Assembly (NCBI GenBank): GCA_035772735.1
Contig: JASDFA010000018.1
Coordinates: forward strand, 139,381,501-139,445,500
Direction of reading: 5' to 3'
From: Datura wrightii
Lineage: Eukaryota; Streptophyta; Magnoliopsida; Solanales; Solanaceae
DNA length: 64,000 nucleotides
In this document: one piece after another, positions 33,361 through 43,687 of the stretch
Layout of the letters: each line of letters starts with the position of its first letter
Numbering within the stretch: position 1 is the stretch's first letter
Program-made: the position numbers and the translations under genes
The notes under the pieces: model-generated
Told to the model about the DNA's origin: nothing
The model's input: only the letters and a program-made list of their open reading frames with translations
Database searches by the model: none

Positions 33361-34913
33361 TGATGTCGCCCAAATTACACCTCGCAATTGAGATATAAGC
33401 GGTCGATTGTCAAATATAGAACCTAACAAAGGTTGAGGTCGATCCCACGGGGAATATGGTAAGAACATAGGTTAATGAGAATAACTATTACTATTGATTT
33501 ACTTATTTCCAAAGGGGGAATAATATAGAATAATAAACAAAAGTAAAATTAATGAATGCTTTTATCAAATTTGGTTTGTATTCAATTTACGACTAGACTA
33601 GGATTGTGTTCCCTAGGATTTCATAACCACAGGGCTTATACACTAGTGATCTATTCCGGTGTTTAACATGAAGTATTGGTAAGTTAGGTTCACCTAAATG
33701 GTTGTTCCCCAATCTAGATGATTTTCACCACGCAACTTGGTCCATATACGGGTGTACATTAGTTGACCCTTACCCTTAATATCGGATTAGCTATCTCTGG
33801 ACAAGTTCAATCTATTAGATGAGGGTTGATAGCCTCAAATCTCCGTTGTTAATCCCTTTTCCCATTCTTTACCTCCTTGATCCGGTAAGTAAGAATAAGG
33901 CAAGTCCTAACATTTGCAACCATCAAGAATCAATCAAAATGAAGGGAAAAACAATAGATGCATAAAACCCCGTTCAAGAATACTAAGTATTTTTACTTAT
34001 GTGTATTAATTCATCTTGGTTCCCACAAACCTAGTTTATGGGTTTAGCTACTCATGTTTATGTTATTGCAATCACAAAATATTAAAGAAATCATAATTGC
34101 AACTTAGAAATTATTGTAGAATAAAAACAACGTAGATTGAATAAAATTTCAATGTTTCTTTCGTTTCTTGAATCAAGAACAATAGTGCGAAAAATAATCT
34201 CAAAATTTGTTCCAGATCCTCTCTAAAATCATCTCCTAAAAATAACCTAAATTGGGTATTTATAGTTTTAAGAAATCCTTTTCCTAATTAAAACTAAAAA
34301 CCAAGTCGGCAGTGGCAACAGGCTAGGTGATGGGTCGTTAATCCTTCTAAAGAGTCATTCCTTGCTTAAAACAGTCGTCCTCAGCGACATACCCAGTCTT
34401 GGCAATGGATCACCTAACAACTCGTCATGCCTGAGCATGAGTCGTTAGGTCCCTCTTGGTCTAATTCCTCAGAAAGTCCAGTGCACTTCACGGATGGTTC
34501 CAATGACCTGCCAATGAGTCGTTCCTTCATGTGACAACTCATGATGTCTCTCGTCACCTTCACTGGCCACTTGGTTGAACTTTTCTCTTCAAATCCTAAC
34601 GATTGACCTCACGACTCATTACCAGGTGTAAAGAGTTGTTCCTCCAACTCGTCAAGTACACTGTTTTACTTCTTCAAAAATCCATCTTCTTGCCCACGCC
34701 TCAAGTGATGGGTCGTGCCTCCTATCAACGACTCGTTGAGTGCCTGGCAGTCACCTTTCAGTTGTTTTCAGCATTAATTTGTTCAAATTCACTTCCAAAC
34801 CTGTTTTCCTTCACATTAAGAACAAAATACCTTATACCCGTATAAACATACCTGGAATGTGCATAATTTCTTGGTTTTAAGCTTTGAAAGTGCCGTAAAA
34901 TCACGACACATCA
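33361..34913 (-). repeat. A4 5' LTR
   Basis: 1553 bp. TATA box (minus TATAAATA) at 34257-34264, with the acgactcgtt word array just upstream (34320-34740). It differs from the 3' LTR by scattered substitutions, mostly transitions, and a few small indels, consistent with an old insertion. Confidence 0.92.
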
Positions 34914-37072
34914 ATCTGTCTCATAATCCAATATAACAAAATAAGCCGGTAGAATAAACTTTTCCACTCTTACCAGCACATCCTCTAGCACCCCCACCTG
35001 TCATTTTATTGACCTATCTGCCATCAGTAGCCTCATTGACATCGGTTTCGTGCTTCCGAGTCCCAATTTCTTAAAGATGAGAAGGGGAATCAAATTTATG
35101 CTGGCACCGAGATCACATAGGGCCCTTTTAAACACACATATCCGAATTGTGCATGGGATTGTAAAAGCTCAGGGATCCTCCCTTTTGGGGGCAAGATTAC
35201 TCATCATCACTGCACCACAATGGTGCGTTTTCCTTTCATTTCCTACATCAACTACCTTTTTCTTCTTCAGCAAATCTTTCATAAATTTTGTATAACTGGG
35301 CATTTGGAGTAAGGCACCCACTAACGATATATTTATGGACAACTTGCTAAACATGTCAACAAACTTTCTAAATTGGTCATCTTTCTTTTTCTTGGTCAGC
35401 TGTTGTGGATAAGGAGGTGGGATTCTTGCTTCAACCCTATCATCATTCGGAGCCTTCATGCTCGCCTCATCATCATCAGCATCGGGGAGGATTTCATCAT
35501 CCTTTCCCTATTTTTCCTCATCAATCTTTTCTTCATTCTTAATGGTCATTAGCGTTTTATCAACTTCGTCTTATTCAACTGATTTTAGGCTATCAACGTC
35601 ACTAGGTTTCACTGGGGCATCTCCAATCACCTTGCCACTCCTAGTGACAATGGCTATGCATTGACCATCTTTCTTGGGATTAGGCATAGTGTCACTAGAA
35701 AGTGTTCCCTTCATTCGGGGGTTCATTTGAGACGATAGGTGATTCATTTGGGCTTCCAAATACTTGATGGATGCAGAGTGTGAACTCACTGTTTGGGCGA
35801 GGTTATACACCTCCCCTCTTAATTCCTTCACCCCACTCTCAATCGACTCAACCTTCTTCAAAACTCCCGATAACATCTTTTTAATTTTTGAATTGCCCCC
35901 ATCACTCACACCCAACTGATTTTGAGGATTCCCAACCTTAGGAGGGGGAATATATGAATTCAAACTCCGGTGATAGCGATCACTCTCCTAGTTTGGCTCT
36001 TTATTACCCCATCGTTCATTCCTTTTAGGCCATCCTTGTGGCTCACGATTTCTCCAAACTTGGTTGTCATCCCTTGGGAGCCATGGGCCTTGGATTGATC
36101 CTTGGAAGCCAGGTCCTCGACCTCCCATTTGGTGCCTATATATTGGCATTCCTCGTCATATCTTGGCAGTGATGACTCTCATTCACATTGTAAGGGACCT
36201 TGCATTCCCACGACATTTACCACTTTTGGCCCTGCTCCCATCACATGCTTGGTCATCAATTCTAGTTTTTTCATCATCTTGGCAAGATTTTCATCCTTCT
36301 CTTCATCCCATTTCCGAAACTCTCCGCTAATGCATTTGAACTAATCTCATGAGTGGAGACACTTGTTTCTCTTGTGTGCCAAGCCGTGTCAGTCTTTGTC
36401 ATTCGCTCTAGGAGTTCTTTGGCCAACCCATATGTTTGATCCTTAATAGAACCACTAGCTAGATTGTTGGCCACAGACTTGTTGATTAAATCGAGGGCCT
36501 ATAGAAACTTTGGAGAAGCACCCCATCGGGCAATCCATGATTTGAGCAAAGAGCAACTTTCTTTTTAAACCTTAACCACGCGTCGTGTAAAGGCTCTCCG
36601 GTTCTTGCCTGAAATCTGTAATATCATCTCTTAACTGAAGCATCTTTGATGGAGGGAAAAAGCGATCCAAGAAGGCCTCGGTTAGCTCCTTCCATGGAGT
36701 ATTACATCCCGGAGGGAGTTCCTCTAGCCATATTGTTGCCTCCCCCGTCAATGGAAAAGGAAAGAGTCTCAACCTGATTGACTCTTGACTGATATTTGTT
36801 ATACTAAATGGCTGGCATATTTTCAAGAAGTATCTCAAATGATGATTCACATTCTCACTTGATTTTCTGCCAAAGAGACCCTTTAGTTGCAGCAAGTGAA
36901 GCATGGTGCTTGTGACATGAAACACTGCATTCCCTACTATTGGTGGTAGGTGAATAGCTCCTGCAACTTCCGGCATCACCAGATTATCTTCCTCGAGTTC
37001 CATGTTACCCTCCACTGAGCTATCCCCTTCTTGGGAGTGATGACTCATATGGTTATGAGATCCTAACAACAC
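34914..37072 (-). pseudogene. gag: A3 gag and N-terminal protease (decayed)
   Basis: The capsid part shows SIRLRLFPFPLTGEATIWL and TEAFLDRFFPPSKMLQLRDD (36600-36800). Downstream are a Pro/Gly/Trp-rich stretch (36000-36130), a coiled-coil-like segment (SGVKELRGEVYNLAQTVSSH), and the linker with RIPPPYPQQLTKKKKDDQFR near 35400. The protease motif ALCDLGASINLIP keeps the catalytic Asp (codon 35112-35114), which A2 has lost. Several stops and frameshifts are present. I did not find a clean zinc knuckle. Confidence 0.82.
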
Positions 37073-37147
37073 AGCAAACTCACATTAAGTAGCTACAATG
37101 CAAAACTATTTCAACTTAACAATCAACACAAGATCATCAAGTACTAG

Positions 37148-37165
37148 TCCCCGACAACGGAGCCA
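37148..37165 (-). other. A3 primer binding site (tRNA-Asp, degenerate)
   Basis: Minus TGGCTCCGTTGTCGGGGA: two differences from the canonical TGGCGCCGTTGCCGGGGA. Position 3 bases inside the LTR end. Confidence 0.75.
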
Positions 37166-37168
37166 TTT

Positions 37169-38774
37169 TCGATAGCATCCAAATATATCCTTAATACAAA
37201 GAATATACAAGGCCGAAGTATCAAACAAGTAACCTGACGAGTGTCGGGGTCGAATCCCACGAGGACTAGGGAATGATAGTTTCAAGTGTCGATTGAGAAA
37301 TTGATGTTAGCTGGCACCACGTAGATTTAATATAAAAACAAAATTAGGGGAGTGGAAATTTTCAGAGAATTTTGTTGGTTGATTTAGTGAAATAAAATAG
37401 CAAGATCAGCTAAGTTGTCAACAAGGATGTGAAAGACTAGAGGTGCGTTGTAGATGAAATACAAACTAGATCGGGACATGCCAGGTCATCTTATAAGTTC
37501 AACAAGTGTAAATAATCTCGGGAAGTGGATAATTATAGCTTTTCAGCCTTCTAATTACCTCTCACTAGAGTTTTGTCAAACCTCTAGTCACAATTTAGCT
37601 CAACCCGATTTGATTTGGATTAGCAACTGCACTAATTCCTAGCTATTAGCTGCTAATAAGGAAAGAGAATGCAATTTCAGCTATTTCTAGACTAATTTCA
37701 CACTCTCTTCTCTACACCCACTACTAAATTTTCTTCCAATACTAAATTATTCTTTTTCAAGCAACAATCAAGAAAGAATAGATAGACTCATATCATAATC
37801 AATGGATCTTCCTTTATAGACTGAAGAGAATCTAATAGATTTACACTTGCATGAACAATATGAAGATGACTCTAGCAATACCCAATCCAATTAAGTATTC
37901 ATCATCACACACCTCTATTTAATGATTTTAGCTACTCATATTAAAGAAATTCAAAAATACATTCATCAATAGCATCATTGAATTTAATAGCAAGAGTAGA
38001 TAAATCAACTTCACAAAATAATCTTCAACAATAACTGAAACTTACTAGTACATAGAGGAAATAGAACAGAGTACTTTTTGCAATTTTCAATCACAGTCTC
38101 TCACCTCGGTTAAGAGAATGTTCTTCAGCTAAAAGGGAAAACAATGATGTGATGTAAGCTTTGTTCTCTCTCAATATCTCTATTTCTATCTCTCCCTCTG
38201 CATATCTCAGTACAAAGTACTTTATCTTCTATTTATATCCTAAAAAGTAGGGCACTTTTTATCTCTTTTTCAGTGTTGGATGATTATACCCTCATGATCA
38301 CCATTTTGGAACTGACGGAAGCACCGATGGTTCGTCGGTTACAATCCATGAACTGTCGGATGTCTTTTCTGCATCTTCACTAAATTCTAGTGAGTACCAG
38401 CAGTTCACCCGGCATTTCGCCAATGCCAATCCTTGAACCGCCAGGTCTTCAAGCCATTTTCCATAAGTTTTTGGGTATCATTCGGTGACTGGATTGGCGA
38501 CTCACCGCTGTCAAGTCACAAATCATCGGTGGCATTTAATCCTCTAAGGTAGTGATATTCGGCCTTTAGACAGCGTCTCGCCGGTTTTCATCTGTGAATC
38601 ATCGATTCACTCTCACTCCTTTTTGCTCCATTTTTGCTCTTTTCATCACTTTTAGCCATCTTCATACAACTAAAGAAAAAAGGGCATAAAATCCAAATAA
38701 TCAACTCAAGAACGAAAAAAAACTCGAGTTAAGAGCCTAATGAGTTGGTAAATTACCAACTCATCACCTATCGA
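37169..38774 (-). repeat. A3 5' LTR with TCGATAG...CTATCGA ends
   Basis: 1606 bp. The ends are a 7-bp inverted repeat, TCGATAG (37169) and CTATCGA (38774), not TG...CA. TATA box (minus TATAAATA) at 38230-38237. Upstream of it (38310-38610) lies an array of words like accgatggttcg, cgccggttttc and tcatcggtggc. No second LTR is in the window, so the ends rest on the primer site and on the inverted repeat. Confidence 0.72.
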
Positions 38775-41105
38775 ATTAACGATCTATGAGCCTAGTTTCT
38801 AGTGCATCAAACCATTCACCAATCCAACTTTGGAGTAGAGAGATATTTGAATTTTTGTGAGACTTCACAAGCAGGCACGTCACAAGGGTCTAAGGCGGTG
38901 GAGGACTATTTAAGTCCCTTTGGTCGGTTTTTCTTCATCCAAATCCATTTCCAGAAGTTTTCTTCATGAAAAAACTCTATCAAACTAATCCTTAAATGTT
39001 CTAAGTGTTCTTAAGGTAGGATTCTATGGTTTGACATGATTTTGATGTTGGCAAGTCGGGAGCTTGGTTTAGTCTGTGGTTTGGTTCTTTTCCGGGTTGT
39101 TGGTGGCTGTTTCGTGGGAAGCTATTGGTAAGCCTCCTTCCTTTTGTTTTCCTTGGTTTTTGAGGTTGGTTATAGGTGTTTTCACCTCAGTAGGTTGTTG
39201 TATCAGAGTTTCTATTGTCGAATTCCTATAATCTTGTCGGATTAGCTTCCTTTGTCTTGTTTCGTCATTGAGTTGTGTTGGCTGCGTTTTGGCAGAATCT
39301 TGGACTGCATTTAGGCAGTAGGTTCATGGTGTTTAAGGATCAAGTTTGTCTAGTGTTGAAGCTAAGGTATGTTAGGCTTGTCCCTCCCTTTGTCAGCATG
39401 AAATCTGTAGTCGTTGTCGTCGGTATTGATGTGTGTGTTGGCTGTTTTGTGATGCTTTGTGTTATATTGTTATTAACTCTTGTGATTTTGTTTATATGGT
39501 GATAAATATGTGTACAAGGTTCTGGTTTGGTTGGTGGCTCGGGCTTGAGTGCGGAGAATCGTAGTCATGGCAGATTATTAGGCTCGTGTGGAGAGGCCGT
39601 GTGTGAGGCATGTGGTTCTTGTATAAAATTGTGGGCTGTTTGAGTGAATAAGATTAGGTGATTATATTGACAAGTGAATGGGGGTTTAGAGTGTTTATGG
39701 TCGATGGTTGCGATGATCTATTGTTATATTTGATTCCGTGGTTGTGTCGACCGTGTCGATGGTACGTGACGACCGTGGTGACACTTGGGTTGGTTTGGCC
39801 ATGTCCCTTGATGTTAGTGGTGAGTAGAGTGGCTTGTGGGGTGTTTGATCATGTATTATTATTGTTGTTTATTGTGTATGAGTTGTGTTTGAGGCCTTGT
39901 GTCTTGTGGATACCCGATGCACGAGAGTTGTTCTGGCTAGGGATCGAGCCTGAGGTGCCTTGTGGCTTGTGGATACTTGTTAGTGGTGAGTAGAGTGTTT
40001 TCGACTGAAGGCTTGAGCCCAAGGAATGAAATGACCTATGGGGTTGAGAATGATGTCCTCCGTAGTGTCGAGTTGAGACATGATTCGAGAGTGGTCCGAC
40101 ATGTCTGAGCTTTCTTGGGATCGCGATTCGTTCTCCTAGATGGATTGAGCTCCACTAACTGTGCGCAGCCGAGAGAAGGTCCGACAGTGCTTGTTTGATG
40201 ACGTTGATTGATTAGTGTTTACTTTTGATATGTTTGGCATTATATTTTGATTGTTGCTCGTGTTATATGTTATCTGATAGCAGTGGATGCTAGATATTGG
40301 CTGGGTTAGCTAAGGCCATTGAGAGGTCTAGAGGCGATAACAGGTGATTTGTGTCGGCTAGATGCCATTGTGTTGTTGTTTACTTTAGTACTTGCTAGGC
40401 TTATGGGGGCCAGGTAGGTTTTGTTTGTATGTTTTCTTGTACTTTCAAGGCTTATGGGGGCCAAGTAGGTTTTGTTTGTATGTTTTCTTCTACTTGCCAG
40501 GCTTATGGGGCCCAGGTAGGTTCTATGTGTTTACTTAAGTTGAGTTCTCCTATGTGATATCTAGTATATCTATTGATCTCTAATCCGAGTCTTTCAGTTG
40601 TTTCTGTCTTTCATGCTCGGTACATTATTGTACTGACTCCCCAGTTGGGGCGCTGTATTCATTCCTGTAGGTGATGGTGGGTTGTTAGATAGAGTTCTTG
40701 GGTGCCGAGTGGAGTTCCAACTGAGTTGGTGCGCTCCAGGTCTTTCGGAGTCGCCAGATGTTGAGTTAAGGGTAGTTCGGGCCCTGTCCCGATCATTTGA
40801 TTACTATTGTATTCATAAAGGCTCGTAGACATCGTTGTGTTTTTAGTATTTTGTTATAGGCCAGGTGGGCCATGTTGTATGGTTGTTTTCCATTCCATGG
40901 ATTTGACGGCATATTGTATTTATTTTTTTGTTTTGTTAGGTGAGCCAGCTTCTGTTATAGTCTATCGTCTTATTCTGATTTTATGGTTGTTGTGTTGTCG
41001 AACCTCATTGGTTCTAGCCTTTATTTTATCTTTGAGTGTTGTGTATGCTCATACCAGGGGTGTCACTAGGTGCCAATCGCGCCTCCCCGGGTTTGGGGTG
41101 TGACA
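38775..41105 (+). repeat. C6: plus-strand Tekay-like LTR, 5' end cut by A3
   Basis: Ends gtttggggtgtgaca at 41105, the usual end of Tekay LTRs. Several blocks correspond to the C5 LTR read in reverse: the gcttatgggggccaggtagg region, the 'gtactgactccccagttggggcgctg' region, and the cggccctgtcccgatcat-like block near 40775. TATA-like tatttaag at 38907-38914. No primer site follows 41105, so it is a solo LTR or a 3' LTR. A3 appears to have inserted into it. ORFs within are not credible genes. Confidence 0.72.
40387..40537 (+). repeat. Three tandem copies of a ~51-bp unit in the C6 LTR
   Basis: Copies start near 40387, 40439 and 40490; the core gcttatgggggccaggtagg is followed by ttttgtttgtatgttttctt in the first two copies and diverges in the third. 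The single equivalent in C0 and C5 shows the ancestral state. Confidence 0.85.
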
Positions 41106-41334
41106 AAATGTGTTTAAATGTCTGGTTGCTTACTGAAATTGGTGAAAGAGCCAAGATGATGACGTGTAAACGATTTTATGCCAAGTAAAGACGATGCAAG
41201 CTAGTAAGGGTAAATGAGATTATCGAATTAGGATTTCCTGGTTATGGTTGTCCTTAATCTTATGTGTATGTTATGAAATAGGCCAGGCCAAGGGGAGATT
41301 TCATAATCCCTTTCCCTTAAGCTGACCGACAAGC
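41106..41334. other. Short unassigned spacer between C6 and C2
   Basis: About 230 bases with no coding signal, primer site or LTR end that I recognise. It may be the beginning of the C3 5' LTR, because C2 appears to have inserted into that element, but no LTR start is evident. Confidence 0.5.
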
Positions 41335-41339
41335 TAGCC

Positions 41340-43362
41340 TGTCACGACCCGAGAGTACACCCGAATCGTAGACACGAGACGAGGAGCCCCGAGGGACCCC
41401 AGGTCAACCCGTGGGGTGAGCATATAACTAAACAATTCACATAAGGCAGAAGACTTAGCTTAATAATCATGAATTAAAATGAAAACGAGACATGAACATA
41501 AGAGACAACGATATATGATCCAAACATAAATAGCTGATTACTACAAGTAGGTCTGAAAGCTTCTAACCATAACAGAAGGGTTGAAGGGACAAGACCCCAA
41601 CTAACCCAAATGTACTGAAAACTAAAAGACAAACAAAATCCGAACATGAAGCCCTCGAACCATGAGGAATCATCACTGAGAACTAAGAGTAGAACTGAGA
41701 GCAAGCTAGGAGCGATGCTGAACCTATGAACTGGAGTATGCAAGACAATACTTAAAACATAAAAGTTATAGGAGTAGGGGCATCATGATCATAAAGATAG
41801 AAATCATAAATATATCGTAAGACTCAAGATTTCCAAAATATTCATAAACCTGTCATAGTCATAACATGAGAGAAAACATTTCATAAAACAGGACTTGAGC
41901 CAAAAGAACATAACTATACATGCATTAAAACAATGAGGAACAATGGGAGATTCCTATAACCAACATACTCCATATGAGCATACATGGAGCCCGACCTATA
42001 AGCCTAGTCGGGAGACCGTTCATACCTTGCCAAGGGTATGAACCATGAAAGGCGTGATATCACTCGTGAAGGCCCTTAGGGAAAAAGGTACAGTCCCTGA
42101 GGAGGTCCCAAACATAACCTATGGTGGTACGTAATTCTAAGATTCGGGGCATAACCTAGGCCCCGAACCTACTCGGTGTTAAGTACTACTCCCAAAACAT
42201 ACAAGGTGCTCATAGAAATTCATACATGACATGAATGACTAGTTAAATCATGATAATCATAACATGCTTGAGAATTCACAATACTAGCCAAAATCATAGT
42301 TCATAAATCATAAGCGACATGTGGGCATTACCCATAATTTCAATCATACTTGAAATGCTTGAATTTATATGAAACATGATCATAATAACATGTGTAATTG
42401 AAAACATGCTTGAAGTTTCAAAAGTTCATATCATTCTTGAGAAGTCACCATAACCATGCATTTCACTAAAAACCCCATAACTTGGGAACATGAGCTTTTG
42501 GGGAATCATCAGATATTGAATAAAATAGATGAAAGCAGCCCAATAATTTGAAACCCATGATTTTAGACCTACTACAACATGCTCATAGCGATTTTTGAGT
42601 AAACATACATTTGGGTTATGACCCATAGAGATTTGGTAGTTTTAAACGTAGGATTAGGGAGAAATTGGGCATGGGTAGGGACTAAACCACCCATTCAAAC
42701 CCCAAATACTTGGAATTGCTCGATTATTAACTCCCTTGAAAAGCCCTATATGGAAACTTGAAGAACTTGAAGAAGCACTTGAATCCCTTTCCTCTTTCCT
42801 TCTAGTCTTACATGCATCAAAATGAGGTTTGTCATAAATGATTTTCCCTTAAAAGACCCTTTCCTGACCTCAAAACAACATAGTTTATGTCTTAGGAGCG
42901 TAGGAAATTATGAGAAAGCCCTTACTAATTCGCAGGAAATAACTGTCGGGAGACCCCAACGGGAAACCTGACGACTCGTTACCAGGGACAACAAGTCGTT
43001 GGGTCATTTTGTCAAGTCTATTGGAATTTTTCTTCCTGGGCTCCTAACGGAGGACATGATGACTCGTCCCCCAAGGTAACGGCTTGTTACCAGCTTCTGT
43101 CAAGTACACTGCCTCATCCTTAATTAAATCCTCAACCTTAGCCCACGGCGGACCTAACGACTCATGGTGGCTAACCACGAGTCATTCCCAGGCTGTGGGG
43201 ACCTCAACTCCTCATCTCAGTCCAACCTTCCCACGAGCCACTTGAAGACTCATGGGGTCTCCTCATGAGTCGCCTAATGGCTCGTCCTGCATTGCTGCAA
43301 CATTTTCTAGATTTTTCCCGTTTGACTCCCGAGTCTGATCCTTGGGTTCCTGGGGCATAACA
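41340..43362 (-). repeat. C2 3' LTR
   Basis: 2023 bp, about 90 bp shorter than the 5' LTR. It lacks about 75 bp near 41730-41745 (the part equivalent to 48843-48930) and about 24 bp near 42290. A TATA-like minus CTTTTAAG is at 42848-42855. Upstream of it (42955-43300) is an array of acgactcgtt/acgagtcgtt words like those in A4. Confidence 0.92.
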
Positions 43363-43378
43363 ATATCTCCCCCTTGGG
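43363..43378 (-). other. C2 polypurine tract
   Basis: Minus CCCAAGGGGGAGATAT directly before the 3' LTR. Confidence 0.85.
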
Positions 43379-43687
43379 AACATTCATCCTCGAATGTTAG
43401 AAACATGCAAAAAACTCAGAAACAAGAAATCACCATACACAAATACAAATCATTTAAGCTGAAAACTAACGGGATGACTACCCCCGAAAAGAATTACATA
43501 ACTGGACTGAATTCTGACATCACATACATATATCATATCATGAAGTAAACTTGTACGTATGAACAGAACATGAAAAACTAAATAGAGGTTTATCGAAAAA
43601 CTGATACCTCAAACTGCAACTGAACCATTAGGGAACAAGTGAGGGTATTTAGCTATCATATCCGTTTTGGCTTCCCATGTATCTCTC

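Larger units (their letters stand above)
23453..34913 (-). mobile_element. A4: Athila-type element with both LTRs but no gag
   Basis: LTRs 23453-25014 and 33361-34913, with matching TGATGT...ACATCA ends. Between them: primer site, the last part of the protease-RT linker, RT, RNase H, integrase, two post-pol hairpins, env-like ORF, tail, polypurine tract. gag and protease are missing. It interrupts the A3 protease exactly between two codons if one 5-bp target copy is set aside. The flanks read atcca (23448-23452) and atctg (34914-34918), which differ by two transitions, so the insertion is old. Confidence 0.92.
34914..38774 (-). mobile_element. A3, 5' half: LTR, primer site, gag and protease start
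   Basis: Continues the element of 20576-23452 on the other side of A4. From high to low: 5' LTR (37169-38774), degenerate tRNA-Asp primer site, gag, and the first half of the protease. The reading frame at 34914 joins the one at 23452 once A4 and one 5-bp target copy are disregarded. Confidence 0.85.

Noticed and set aside
39275..39993. Plus-strand hydrophobic ORFs in the C6 LTR
   Set aside because: They lie in LTR sequence, have odd Val/Leu/Cys-rich composition from GT-rich DNA, and show no domain.
40837..41103. 88-residue ORF at the end of the C6 LTR
   Set aside because: LTR sequence; the equivalent positions in C0 and C5 are not open.
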